From: Acinetobacter sp. BY419
Lineage (GTDB): Bacteria; Pseudomonadota; Gammaproteobacteria; Pseudomonadales; Moraxellaceae
DNA: 64,000 nt
Assembly: GCF_019038395.1 (NCBI RefSeq)
Contig: NZ_JAGFXZ010000009.1
Location: 25,715 to 89,714 of the forward strand
Reading direction: 5' to 3'
Below are positions 44,357 through 53,971 of the stretch, one piece after another. Below the pieces are notes generated by a model, which did no database searches, was not told the origin of the DNA, and saw only the letters and a program-made list of their open reading frames with translations. The stretch's first letter is position 1, and every line of letters starts with the position of its first letter. The position numbers were made by a program, and so were the translations under genes.

Positions 44357-46078
44357 ATGTTCCCAGAATCAGAAATTGATAGAGAATCGATGGAGTTTGA
44401 CGTAGTCATCGTAGGCGCAGGCCCTGCGGGTCTTTCTGCTGCGATCAAAATCCGTCAGCTTGCAATTGAAAACAACCTGAATGATCTGTCCGTTTGTGTC
44501 GTGGAAAAAGGCTCCGAAGTCGGTGCTCATATTCTTTCTGGTGCTGTACTTGAACCGCGTGCCATGAACGAGCTGTTCCCGAACTGGAAAGAAGAAGGTG
44601 CGCCTTTAAATGTACCTGTTACCGAAGATAAAACCTTCTTCCTGCTCTCTGATGAAAAATCACAAGAAGCTCCGCATTGGATGGTGCCAAAAACCATGCA
44701 TAATGATGGCAACTATGTCATCTCACTGGGCAATGTGGTGCGCTGGTTAGGCCAGAAAGCAGAAGAACTGGAAGTCTCGATCTTCCCGGGCTTTGCTGCC
44801 TCTGAAATCCTTTACCATGAAGATGGTTCAGTCAAAGGTATCCAGACGGGTGACATGGGCATTGGTAAAGATGGCGAACCAACGCATAACTTCACTCCAG
44901 GTTACGAGCTGCACGCGAAATACACGATTTTTGCTGAAGGCTGCCGTGGCCACTTAGGTAAACGCCTGATCCAGAAATTCAACCTGGATAAAGATGCAGA
45001 TCCACAGCATTACGGTATCGGCATTAAAGAACTATGGGAAATTGATCCTGCCAAGCACAAACCAGGTCTGGTCATGCATGGTGCTGGCTGGCCACTCAAT
45101 GAAACCGGTTCTTCAGGTGGCTGGTGGTTATACCATGCGGAAAATAACCAGGTGACCCTGGGCATGATCGTGGACCTTTCTTATGAAAACCCACACATGT
45201 ATCCGTTCATGGAAATGCAGCGCTGGAAAACCCATCCACTGATCAAGCAGTATCTGGAAGGCGGCAAACGTATTTCTTATGGTGCGCGTGCGGTAACTAA
45301 AGGTGGTTTTAACTCTCTGCCGAAATTCACTTTCCCAGGTGGTTCTTTAATCGGTGATGATGCGGGCTTCCTGAACTTTGCCAAGATCAAAGGCTCACAT
45401 ACTGCGATGAAATCCGGCATGCTCTGCGGTGAAGCGGTATTTGAAGCAATCAAGGCCGGTGTAGAGAAAGGCGGTGACCTGGCAGTTGCACGTGTAACTG
45501 AAGGCGAAGATTTCTTCGTGAAAGAATTGACTGCGTATACAGACAAGTTCAACAACAGCTGGTTGAAAGAAGAGCTGTATAGCGCGCGTAACTTTGGCCC
45601 TGCAATGCATAAGTTCGGTCAATGGATGGGTGGTGCATTCAACTTTATCGACCAGAACGTGTTTAAAGTACCATTTACCCTGCATAACCTGGTGCCAGAC
45701 TTTAAGACATTGAAAACTGTTGATGCGGTGAACTTCAAGCCGAACTATCCAAAACCGGATGGCAAGCTGACTTTTGACCGCCTGTCTTCAGTGTTTGTAT
45801 CGAACACCGTGCATGAAGAAAACCAGCCTGCGCATTTGAAACTGACCGATGCTTCAATTCCAGTGAACGTGAACCTGCCAAAATGGGATGAGCCAGCTCA
45901 GCGCTACTGCCCGGCGGGTGTATATGAAATCATGGAAAATGATGACGGTTCTAAACGCTTCCAGATCAATGCAGCCAACTGTGTACACTGCAAGACCTGT
46001 GACATCAAGGATCCTTCTCAGAACATCACCTGGGTAACACCGGAAGGTGCTGGTGGTCCAAACTATCCAAATATGTAA
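44357..46078 (+). CDS. Electron-transfer flavoprotein-ubiquinone oxidoreductase
   Basis: This 573-residue protein has an N-terminal FAD site (VVIVGAGPAGLSAA), the GLVMHGAGWPL and ETGSSGGWWLYH segments of the ubiquinone-binding domain, LIGDDAGFLN, and a C-terminal 4Fe-4S ferredoxin-like domain with NCVHCKTCDIKDPSQNI. It passes electrons from reduced ETF to the quinone pool at the inner membrane. Every acyl-CoA dehydrogenase in this window would depend on this route. The codon use is of highly expressed type, unlike the AT-rich DNA before it. ATG 44357 is chosen over TTG 44336; an internal ATG at 44390 also exists. Confidence 0.95.
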   Translation: MFPESEIDRESMEFDVVIVGAGPAGLSAAIKIRQLAIENNLNDLSVCVVEKGSEVGAHILSGAVLEPRAMNELFPNWKEEGAPLNVPVTEDKTFFLLSDEKSQEAPHWMVPKTMHNDGNYVISLGNVVRWLGQKAEELEVSIFPGFAASEILYHEDGSVKGIQTGDMGIGKDGEPTHNFTPGYELHAKYTIFAEGCRGHLGKRLIQKFNLDKDADPQHYGIGIKELWEIDPAKHKPGLVMHGAGWPLNETGSSGGWWLYHAENNQVTLGMIVDLSYENPHMYPFMEMQRWKTHPLIKQYLEGGKRISYGARAVTKGGFNSLPKFTFPGGSLIGDDAGFLNFAKIKGSHTAMKSGMLCGEAVFEAIKAGVEKGGDLAVARVTEGEDFFVKELTAYTDKFNNSWLKEELYSARNFGPAMHKFGQWMGGAFNFIDQNVFKVPFTLHNLVPDFKTLKTVDAVNFKPNYPKPDGKLTFDRLSSVFVSNTVHEENQPAHLKLTDASIPVNVNLPKWDEPAQRYCPAGVYEIMENDDGSKRFQINAANCVHCKTCDIKDPSQNITWVTPEGAGGPNYPNM

Positions 46079-46159
46079 TTTGGATAGTTCTTGTGAGGCA
46101 AGACCTCTCATACCCAAACATGTAGACGTTATTGAAACTCTTCATTTTTATTTTTTAGG

Positions 46160-46191
46160 TAAAAACAGCCTCTTCGGAGGCTGTTTTTTAT
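46160..46191. terminator. Terminator after ETF-QO
   Basis: The stem AAAAACAGCCTC / GAGGCTGTTTTT with a TTCG tetraloop is followed by T residues. It is very stable. Confidence 0.95.
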
Positions 46192-46363
46192 AACTCATAA
46201 GAGTATGAGTTTTTAGCAATTAACCCTATCTATAAAAATGTATGCTGTGAAACATAGTTTGTAAGCATGATCATGAACTGATCCTACGACTTATTAATAA
46301 GCCAGTTTCTTTAGACGAAGAATATTTATTGCATATACTGTGCTTTTACAACAGGAGGTTGAT

Positions 46364-47242
46364 ATGCGCGATATTCCACCATTAAATGCCCTACGTACAT
46401 TTGAGTGTGTTGCTCGACACAAAAGTTTTACCAAGGCTGCTGATGAGTTATACGTGAGCCAATCTGCTGTAAGTCGTCAAATTACTTTGATTGAAGAATA
46501 TCTGGGAATTGAATTTTTTAAGCGGGAAAGATCAGGCATTAGCCTGACTGATGCTGGTGAAAAATACTATGCAGAAATAGGACCAGCTTTTAATAAAATT
46601 GCTATTGCCACCCGTGGTATGAGTTCATATCGCAAAAATAATGATATTGCATTACGCGTATATTCAACATTTGCAGCTAAATGGCTAGTGAGACGTTTAC
46701 AGAAAATACATGCTGAAAACCCTAAATTACGCGTCAATATCAAGACCGCTGTTGCTCCCGTAGATTTTGCGACAGAGCATGTAGATGCATCTATTCAATT
46801 TGGAGATGGCAACTGGACTGATGTTGATAGCTATTTTTTATGTAGTGATGAGATCAGACCAGTATGCAGTCCATCATTAATTAGCCATTTAACTCGTCCG
46901 CCAGCTCCACAAGACGTAAATAAATATAAGCTTATACATTCAAACTATAGAAAATTAGATTGGACAGACTGGTTAGCTGCACAAAATATAGAAAGTTCCG
47001 AAACAGACCAGTTTATGCTCCCAAACTCGCTTTTAGCCTATCAGGCAGCCATTGATGGAATTGGTATTGCAATGGCACAGACTAAACTCGTAGAACAGGA
47101 AATCGAAAATGGTAGTTTGGTTTATTTCTCAGACTATGTGCTGAAACGTGACATGGGGTATTACCTTGTTGTTCCACAAAACTCACCAAAATTAGAAAAA
47201 ATTATTGAACTAAGGGATTGGTTGATCGAAGAACTTAATTAA
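46364..47242 (+). CDS. LysR-family regulator (GcvA-like)
   Basis: This 292-residue protein starts [20 protein letters not shown], the GcvA-type LysR N-terminus. It has helix-turn-helix [20 protein letters not shown] and an effector domain with the [17 protein letters not shown] segment typical of that branch. A strong AGGAGG ribosome-binding site is placed 6 bases before ATG 46364. It is co-directional with the MmgE/PrpD gene 17 bp downstream, so it is probably in the operon it controls. The inducer is unknown. Confidence 0.85.
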   Translation: MRDIPPLNALRTFECVARHKSFTKAADELYVSQSAVSRQITLIEEYLGIEFFKRERSGISLTDAGEKYYAEIGPAFNKIAIATRGMSSYRKNNDIALRVYSTFAAKWLVRRLQKIHAENPKLRVNIKTAVAPVDFATEHVDASIQFGDGNWTDVDSYFLCSDEIRPVCSPSLISHLTRPPAPQDVNKYKLIHSNYRKLDWTDWLAAQNIESSETDQFMLPNSLLAYQAAIDGIGIAMAQTKLVEQEIENGSLVYFSDYVLKRDMGYYLVVPQNSPKLEKIIELRDWLIEELN

Positions 47243-47259
47243 AAGGATGTAAAGAATAT

Positions 47260-48612
47260 ATGACGACACTCATTCAGAAATATGCTGAGTATGCTGCATT
47301 AGAAGCAAAGCGAGATCTCTCTCCAGAGACACTTCATCATGCGAAACGTGTTGTACTTGACTGGTTCTCAGCTTTATATCCAGGAATTGTGAGTGATGTA
47401 GGTACAAGAATTATTGCCACCTTTGAAGATGAACTGGGTGTAGGTAAAAGTCGTATTCCAAGCTTAGACAAAACAGGTTTTTCTTCTTCAGCTGCTTGGA
47501 TATTAGGTACAACATCCCATGCAATCGAATTCGACGACATTTTCAGAGATGCAGTTTACCATCCTGGGGTACCGGTGATTAGTGCAGCGCTTGCGATTGC
47601 TGATGAATATGAGCGTAGCGGTTTGGATTTCTTAAAAGCAGTAGTAATAGGTTATGAAGTCTCAACCCGCTTAGGTGCAGCAGTACAGCCTTCGCATTAT
47701 TCCTATTTCCATACTACAGGCACAGTAGGTGCTATCGGTAGTGCAGCGGCTGCAGCATTTTTAATTAATCCGCATGACCAAAATATATTTGCTCATGCAG
47801 TAGCAACGGCAACTACGTTTGCCTCAGGTTTGCAACAAGCCTTCCGATCTGATGCGATGACTAAGGCTTTACATGGTGGACATGCTGCTTCGATTGGCGT
47901 TACAGCAGCTAAATCTGCTGCTAAAGGCATTACCGGTGCTTTAGATATTTTGGAAGGAGAGGTGGGATTTGGTGCAGCTCTATCTAAAAATCCTAATTGG
48001 GATAAAGCTGTAGCTGGACTAGGTGTTGACTATAATGTGTGTAAAATGACACAAAAAAATCATGGTTGTTGTGGTCATACTTTTGCGGCAATTGATGGTG
48101 CTATCGCCATCCGTCAAATCCTGCTGGAAAAAGGTGTATCCTTTTCCGATGTTGAAAACATTACCGTTCGAACCTATCAAACCGCATTAGATGTGACCGG
48201 TAATTTTAATCCTGAATCTGCATTCCAATGCCGTTTCAGCTTACCTTATGTGGTATCTCATGGATTCCTGTATGGCAGCGTTCGATTAAATGCTTTTGCG
48301 GATGAGCAAATGGCATCACCAGAAACACGTGAGTTAATGAAGAAACTCACTTTAGAAAGTGATGAAGAATTAACTTCTAAATTTCCAAATCAACGCGCAG
48401 CTAAAGTAAAAGTCACTCTCAAAAATGGTCAAACATTTGAGCACTTCTCACCATGTCGAAAAGGCGATCCTGAAGCACCATTAACAGATGGAGATTTAGA
48501 TCATAAATTCTTTGAGTTGGTGGATGGTGTCATCACAGCAGAACATGCGAAAGAACTAAGAAATCAAATTTGGTTATTAGATAAGATCAATATTAATTCA
48601 TTAAAAATTTAA
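47260..48612 (+). CDS. MmgE/PrpD-family protein
   Basis: This 450-residue protein belongs to the family of 2-methylcitrate dehydratase PrpD, immune-responsive cis-aconitate decarboxylase and iminodisuccinate epimerase. Seen motifs are GTTSHAIEFDDIF (about 87-99), the Gly/Ala-rich helix HTTGTVGAIGSAAAA, LHGGHAASIGVTAA, and KNHGCCGHTFAAIDGA near the active site. No other propionate-cycle gene is adjacent, so PrpD itself is unlikely. It follows a LysR regulator and precedes a DHA2 exporter, which suggests metabolism of a small dicarboxylic or hydroxy acid; that is only a guess. Confidence 0.8.
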   Translation: MTTLIQKYAEYAALEAKRDLSPETLHHAKRVVLDWFSALYPGIVSDVGTRIIATFEDELGVGKSRIPSLDKTGFSSSAAWILGTTSHAIEFDDIFRDAVYHPGVPVISAALAIADEYERSGLDFLKAVVIGYEVSTRLGAAVQPSHYSYFHTTGTVGAIGSAAAAAFLINPHDQNIFAHAVATATTFASGLQQAFRSDAMTKALHGGHAASIGVTAAKSAAKGITGALDILEGEVGFGAALSKNPNWDKAVAGLGVDYNVCKMTQKNHGCCGHTFAAIDGAIAIRQILLEKGVSFSDVENITVRTYQTALDVTGNFNPESAFQCRFSLPYVVSHGFLYGSVRLNAFADEQMASPETRELMKKLTLESDEELTSKFPNQRAAKVKVTLKNGQTFEHFSPCRKGDPEAPLTDGDLDHKFFELVDGVITAEHAKELRNQIWLLDKININSLKI

Positions 48613-48689
48613 TTAATTTTAAGGTATTTGGAATTATGGAATTTCAAATACCTATTAACAAACACATATTCAGCTAAAGTCCTACCGAA

Positions 48690-50045
48690 ATGCTTGATAA
48701 AAAAATCGATTCCAATACTAGAAATAATGAATTTACATTAGGGATAATAGGACTATCCATCGCTATTTTTATGTCTAACTTAGACATAGCAGTGATTAAT
48801 CTTGCTCTACCTCATATTAGTAATGAATTAAATATATCTTTTGTTGTATCTATTTGGGCCATTACTAGCTATCAATTGGTAATGGCTGCGTTAATTTTAC
48901 CTTTAGCTGTTTTAGCAGATAAATTAAGTTATAGACGTATTTTTCAAATAGGTTTAATTATATTTACTACCGCTTCATTCTTTTGTGGTTCTGCCCAAAC
49001 AATTGAACAGCTTATCTGGGCACGTGCTTTGCAGGGCTTAGGTGCAGCAGCGATCCTTGCCACTAATATTGCTTTAATTCGTCAACTTTATCCTTCAGAA
49101 AAATTAGGCCTAGGCTTAGGAATTAATGCATTTCTTTTGGCACTTGGCTTCGTTACTGGGCCTGTTATCGCCTCCATAGTACTGTCGCACTTCCATTGGT
49201 CCTGGATATTTTTGTTAAATATTCCTATGGGTATAGTCAGTTACTTTTTATGTCACCGTATTCCTAAAGATAAAGTACATAAACTTAGAAATATCAATAT
49301 ATTATCAACACTGTTAAGTATGGTGATGTTTTCGAGTATTATTTTTGCTTTAGCTAGTTTCTCTATTTCAAACTCCCTAAAAAATACAGGAATATTTCTA
49401 AGCATCGGAATTATTTCGGGTATTTTATTGTATCTAAGGGATAAAAATCACAAGTATCCAATTTTTCCGATCGATCTATTTAAGAACTCCATCTTCAGCT
49501 TTTCTTTAATTACAGCTTTTTTTGGATTTGTAACCCAAGGCGTAGCTTTAGTTGCCTTACCTTATATATTTTTTTCATTAAATTACTCCAAACAGGAAAT
49601 TCCTCTATTTATTCTTGCCTGGCCACTTATGGGGGCAATTACTGGGCCAGTGGCAGGAATGCTTTCTAACAGAATTTCACCGGCTTATTTAGGCGGTGCT
49701 GGACTTCTGCTTATAGCAGTTGGGCTAGGGAATATTGCTTATTTTACAGATGAATTACCTCAATATATTATTTTCATAATAATGCTTTTTTGTGGAATAG
49801 GTTTTGGACTATTTTTTGCGCCTAATCAACGTATGCTTATGTCAAACTTAGCTATGAGTAGGAGTGGGATTGCTGGGGGTATGCTCAATATATCAAGGAT
49901 TATAGGACAGACCGTGGGCACATCCGTAGTTGCGATAAGTATACATTTTTCTTCTAATAGTTTAGTAGCAATACTTGTGTTAGGTGCATTAGCTGCATTT
50001 TGTGGAAGCTTAGCGAGTCTTTATAGACTTAAATATTCTGATTAA
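48690..50045 (+). CDS. MFS transporter, DHA2 (EmrB/QacA) type
   Basis: This 451-residue inner-membrane protein has about 14 hydrophobic segments. Motif D1-like LDIAVINLALPHIS, motif A LADKLSYRRIF, and motif C-like LGLGINAFLLALGFVTGPV are those of the drug:H+ antiporter family 2. It follows the MmgE/PrpD gene by 77 bp and has low-GC codon use with many Ile/Phe, so it may be a more recent acquisition. It may export a pathway product or a toxic compound. A bidirectional terminator follows. Confidence 0.85.
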   Translation: MLDKKIDSNTRNNEFTLGIIGLSIAIFMSNLDIAVINLALPHISNELNISFVVSIWAITSYQLVMAALILPLAVLADKLSYRRIFQIGLIIFTTASFFCGSAQTIEQLIWARALQGLGAAAILATNIALIRQLYPSEKLGLGLGINAFLLALGFVTGPVIASIVLSHFHWSWIFLLNIPMGIVSYFLCHRIPKDKVHKLRNINILSTLLSMVMFSSIIFALASFSISNSLKNTGIFLSIGIISGILLYLRDKNHKYPIFPIDLFKNSIFSFSLITAFFGFVTQGVALVALPYIFFSLNYSKQEIPLFILAWPLMGAITGPVAGMLSNRISPAYLGGAGLLLIAVGLGNIAYFTDELPQYIIFIIMLFCGIGFGLFFAPNQRMLMSNLAMSRSGIAGGMLNISRIIGQTVGTSVVAISIHFSSNSLVAILVLGALAAFCGSLASLYRLKYSD

Positions 50046-50082
50046 ATGATCGTAGTTCTAGCTGAATAAAACATAAGATTTA

Positions 50083-50126
50083 AAAAATATTAAACCGAGT
50101 TAATTAATTCGGCTTAATATTTTTTA
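50083..50126. terminator. Bidirectional terminator between MFS and aldehyde dehydrogenase genes
   Basis: The stem AAATATTAA-x-CCGA / TCGG-x-TTAATATTT has a 10-nt loop, flanked by A and T runs. Genes converge here. Confidence 0.8.
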
Positions 50127-50153
50127 TGATTAAAGCTGTTCAGAAATGTTATT

Positions 50154-51581
50154 TCAGGAAGCTATTCTAACCGTCTTGATCTTCAAGAACTCATGAATAC
50201 CTTCGGCACCACCTTCAGTACCTAAACCACTATCTTTCACTCCACCAAAAGGTGTTTCAGGTAAAGAAGCCTGCCAATCGTTAATACTAATTACACCGCT
50301 TTCAATTTCATTTGAAATGCGTTCAATGTAACTAAAATTGTTGGTAAAGGCATAAGCCGCCAAGCCAAATGGCAGACGATTTGCTTCTTGCAGAGCTTCA
50401 TCCAAATCACTAAAAGATCTTAAAATAGCAATGGGACCAAAGGGTTCTATATGGTTGACTTGAACTTCTAAGGAAGGCTGAATCAGCACTGTCGGCGCAT
50501 AAAAATAGCCCGATAAATCCTGCAATTGTTCTCCACCAGTGGCAACTTCGACCCCAAGATCACGTGCATTTTTCACCAGGTCATCAATTGCTTTTAAACG
50601 ACGGGCATTTTTTAATGGCCCCATTTGGGTTTGAGCATCAAATGGATTGCCCACTTTAATCTGCTTGGTGTGTTCTACAAACTTTTGGCTAAATTCATTA
50701 AATATAGATTCATGAATCAGGAAGCGAGTAGGGGAAGTACAGACTTGCCCTGCATTACGGTATTTTGCTGCAACAGCAGCTTTTGCTACTTTTTCAACAT
50801 CTACGTCCTCACAGATAATCACAGGTGCATGACCGCCCAGCTCTAGGGTGAGTTTTTTCAGGTGCTTTGATGCTTTTTCTGCAAGTGCTTTACCAATAGA
50901 AGTCGCACCAGTAAAGGTAATCACCGCAATATCCGGAGATTCACACAGAATATTCGAGATGTCCTCTGGATTGCCAAACACCATATTGACGACACCTTTG
51001 GGAAAATCCAATTCATCAATAATCTGTGCAATTTTTAGCGCGATACCGGCAGTTTCTTCAGAAGGTTTAATCACAATTGAACAGCCAGCAGCAAGTGCCG
51101 CACTAATTTTTCTTGCTGGAGTAATTGCTGGAGCATTCCATCCAGAAAATGCAGCCACTACACCCACAGGTTCATAAACAACAGTTTGTTTAATACCTGC
51201 TGTACGTGGCGCAATAGTTTTACCGTAAATTCGGCGTGCTTCTTCACTGGCCCAGTCAAACATTTCGGCAGCAGTTTGTACTTCCTTTTTAGCTTCTTGC
51301 AGGGGCTTACCCAGTTCTAATGAAATCTGCTCTGCAAGTTCATCCACTTGTGCATATATACGATTGGCAATTTTACGAATCAGCACTGAGCGTTCATAAG
51401 CTGTTTTTTTACGCCAAGTTTCGAATGCATCTGAGGCAGATCGAATGGCTTCTTCAATATCTGTTGCAATCGTAAACTTTAATTTTCCCAGGGATTCTAG
51501 GGTAGAAGGGTTCAGGACATCGTATACATTTTCGGAAGATCCCTCACGAAAATTTCCTGAAATATACTGGCTGTATTGCAT
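50154..51581 (-). CDS. NAD(P)-dependent aldehyde dehydrogenase (semialdehyde type)
   Basis: This 475-residue aldehyde dehydrogenase has catalytic Glu247 in LELGGHAP, nucleophile Cys281 in NAGQVCTSP, KPSEET and the FGPIAILRSF end segment. The oxyanion Asn sits in FSGWNAPAI instead of the common PWNFP, a mild departure. It resembles succinate-semialdehyde-type enzymes. It is downstream of a YihU-like dehydrogenase on the same strand (45 bp gap), so the pair may handle one semialdehyde and its hydroxy acid. Precise substrate unknown. Confidence 0.87.
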   Translation of the reverse strand: MQYSQYISGNFREGSSENVYDVLNPSTLESLGKLKFTIATDIEEAIRSASDAFETWRKKTAYERSVLIRKIANRIYAQVDELAEQISLELGKPLQEAKKEVQTAAEMFDWASEEARRIYGKTIAPRTAGIKQTVVYEPVGVVAAFSGWNAPAITPARKISAALAAGCSIVIKPSEETAGIALKIAQIIDELDFPKGVVNMVFGNPEDISNILCESPDIAVITFTGATSIGKALAEKASKHLKKLTLELGGHAPVIICEDVDVEKVAKAAVAAKYRNAGQVCTSPTRFLIHESIFNEFSQKFVEHTKQIKVGNPFDAQTQMGPLKNARRLKAIDDLVKNARDLGVEVATGGEQLQDLSGYFYAPTVLIQPSLEVQVNHIEPFGPIAILRSFSDLDEALQEANRLPFGLAAYAFTNNFSYIERISNEIESGVISINDWQASLPETPFGGVKDSGLGTEGGAEGIHEFLKIKTVRIAS

Positions 51582-51625
51582 ATCAAAAGGCTCTAAAAAT
51601 TATTGTTTTCAAGAAATGAAATCTA

Positions 51626-52516
51626 TTAAATTCGGATTTTATCGATCTGGTTTACTTCAGCCCAAAAATCTGTCATTGAGGAAGTATCTTGACCATCTTT
51701 ACCCGCATGACGTGCAAGCTGGAACATGTTACGCACTACGTTACCAACTGGAAGGGAAATGCCTGTAGATTGAGCAGCTTGGCAAGCTAAGGTTAAATCT
51801 TTGAAACCCAGAGCAATATCAAAGCCGGGCGTTAAATCATTATTCAGCACTTTTTGTGGCCATTTTTCCTTGAGCTGACCATTTGAAGCTGTAGTGCCAG
51901 TAAGTACATCAAAAGTCTTTTTCGTATCTAAGCCTAAACCTTGAGCGAGTACCAGCGCTTCAGAGTTAAGCTGGCAATAACATAACACCATTAAATTATT
52001 AATGAGTTTCATACGTGTTCCGGCACCTGGCTCGCCACAATGCAAAACAGTTGTACCCATTTTTAAAAGTAAATCTTGGAGATAGTCAAAATCAGATGCT
52101 TCCGCACCCAGCATAAAAAGTGACTTACCTTCATCTGCATGAGCAGCCAGACGACCAACAGGGGCATCTGCAAATTTAATATTCTTTTCTTTTGCATGTT
52201 GATATAGCAAATCAACAGTGTCTGTATCGATCGTACTTAATTCGATTAAGTATTTACCTTCACTCAAATTCGCTAAAATGCCATGATCACCTAGGATCAC
52301 ATCTTTGGATTGTTTAGGTCCAGGTAGCATGGTGAAGACTACATCTACATCCTTTGATATGTCTTGGATGTTTTCAGCTTTCTTTCCGCCTAGTTGAATA
52401 AATTTTTCAATTTGGGTTGGGTTTAAATCAAATGCAATTACGTCTAATCCATTTTTAACTAAGTGTGAGGCTAGTGGGAATCCCATACGTCCTAAGCCAA
52501 TGAATCCAATTTTCAT
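51626..52516 (-). CDS. Beta-hydroxyacid dehydrogenase, YihU/sulfolactaldehyde-reductase-like
   Basis: This 296-residue enzyme has FIGLGRMGFPLA (NAD site), the catalytic Lys170 in GTRMKLINN, and a PVGR motif at 119-122. True 3-hydroxyisobutyrate dehydrogenases, such as the mmsB product here, have PVSGG at that place. PVGR is found in YihU, where the Arg binds the sulfonate of sulfolactaldehyde. Resemblance to YihU continues through the SEALVLAQGLGL and GFDIALGFKDL helices. It could act on sulfolactaldehyde, succinate semialdehyde or another acidic aldehyde. AAGGATG precedes the ATG. It is divergent from the acyl-CoA dehydrogenase operon. Confidence 0.8.
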   Translation of the reverse strand: MKIGFIGLGRMGFPLASHLVKNGLDVIAFDLNPTQIEKFIQLGGKKAENIQDISKDVDVVFTMLPGPKQSKDVILGDHGILANLSEGKYLIELSTIDTDTVDLLYQHAKEKNIKFADAPVGRLAAHADEGKSLFMLGAEASDFDYLQDLLLKMGTTVLHCGEPGAGTRMKLINNLMVLCYCQLNSEALVLAQGLGLDTKKTFDVLTGTTASNGQLKEKWPQKVLNNDLTPGFDIALGFKDLTLACQAAQSTGISLPVGNVVRNMFQLARHAGKDGQDTSSMTDFWAEVNQIDKIRI

Positions 52517-52767
52517 ACAACATCCTTTATCTAATAGTGTTCATTATGCAACTTGACTATGACAAAAAAGAAAAACGACTTAAATACCGATTTGGAATAC
52601 CTCTATGAGTTAAAGGAAAGCAAATATATTTTATTTAATAATTTCAATGTTTTAATTTTATTAAAATAGACAAGAACGATAAATCTCATAGCTGCATGAC
52701 TTTTTCGAAACTCAAAGCAAAATTTTAAAAATACTCTTACTCATAGCTTGATAGGAGTAGAAAAAAC

Positions 52768-53916
52768 ATGGATTTCAATTTAACGGAAGAACAAGTTGCA
52801 TTTGCAGATTCAGTACGCAAATTTGCACAGAAAGAATTGGCAGATGGGGCATTAGAACGTGCCCATTCTCATGATTATCCATGGGAAATTGCGGCCAAGC
52901 TGGCAGAAATGGGCCTGATCGGTATCACTGTCAAAGAAGAAGATGGCGGTATTGGCGGCACCTTGATGGATGCTGTGATTGCCATTCAGGAACTTGCTTT
53001 AGTCTGCCCAAAAAGTGCTGACGTGGTTCAGGCTGGTAACTTTGGTGCGATCCGTACCTTCGCAGAATATGCTTCTCCTTACCTGAAAGAGAAATATCTT
53101 CCAGATCTATTGGCATGTAAAAAACTGCTTGCTTTAGGTATGAGTGAGCCAGGTGCAGGTTCATCAGTGACTGAACTGAAAACTTCAGCAGTTGAAGATG
53201 GTGATCACTACATCATCAATGGTTCCAAAGTCTTCTCTACACACAGTCCACATGCTGATACTTTCTTGATTTATGTCCGCTTTGGCGAAGGTCTGGATGG
53301 CATCGGATCAGTGATGATTGACCGTGGTACAGCAGGTTTTGAAGTTGGTCAGCCTTCAGCATTTATGAGCGGTGAAGAGTGGTGCCAACTGTACTTTGAT
53401 AACTGTCGTATTCCAAAAGAAAACGTATTGCTTGGTCCAGGTGGCTTTAAAAAGCAGATTTCAGGTTTCAACGTTGAACGTATTGGCAATGCATCACGTG
53501 CATTGGCTTTAGGACGTCATGCTTTTAATGTTGCTCGTCAACACTGCTTAGATCGCGAACAGTTTGGTAAAGCCTTATGTGAGTTCCAAGGTCTGCAATG
53601 GAAGTTTGCAGAAATGGCATTGAAGCTAGAAAGTTCACAGCTACTTCTTTACCGTGCTGCGATTAATTCCGATGGCGGTTTGCCGTCAGCTTATGAGACG
53701 AGTATTGCGAAACTGTCTTGCAACTTGACGGGTTGGGAAGTCTCTAACGAAGCACTTCAAGCGATGGGAGGATATGGCTATTCAACTGAGTCACTGGTTG
53801 AGTACTGCGTGAAACGTACCCGTGGCTGGATGATTGCTGGCGGTTCAATTGAAGTATTAAAGAATCGAATTGCAGAAGATGTATTTGGTCGTCGTTTTAA
53901 TCAAAGGGCGAAATAA
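52768..53916 (+). CDS. Acyl-CoA dehydrogenase, copy 1
   Basis: This 382-residue acyl-CoA dehydrogenase has GMSEPGAGSS (flavin site, about 124-133), DREQFGK and QAMGGYGYSTES. The common catalytic EGT site is GGS (358-360); Glu237 in FNVERIG takes the position used by isovaleryl- and long-chain-type enzymes and is the likely base. It differs from copy 2 (55401-56549) at only 8 residues: 10, 117, 184, 189, 269, 289, 301 and 326. It is followed 55 bp later by an AAHS transporter. A dicarboxylyl-CoA substrate is suggested by the rest of the cluster. Confidence 0.87.
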   Translation: MDFNLTEEQVAFADSVRKFAQKELADGALERAHSHDYPWEIAAKLAEMGLIGITVKEEDGGIGGTLMDAVIAIQELALVCPKSADVVQAGNFGAIRTFAEYASPYLKEKYLPDLLACKKLLALGMSEPGAGSSVTELKTSAVEDGDHYIINGSKVFSTHSPHADTFLIYVRFGEGLDGIGSVMIDRGTAGFEVGQPSAFMSGEEWCQLYFDNCRIPKENVLLGPGGFKKQISGFNVERIGNASRALALGRHAFNVARQHCLDREQFGKALCEFQGLQWKFAEMALKLESSQLLLYRAAINSDGGLPSAYETSIAKLSCNLTGWEVSNEALQAMGGYGYSTESLVEYCVKRTRGWMIAGGSIEVLKNRIAEDVFGRRFNQRAK

Positions 53917-53971
53917 AGCTTGGTGATTATTAAATAAAAAATTAAATTATGCGTTGCAAAGGATATGAATC

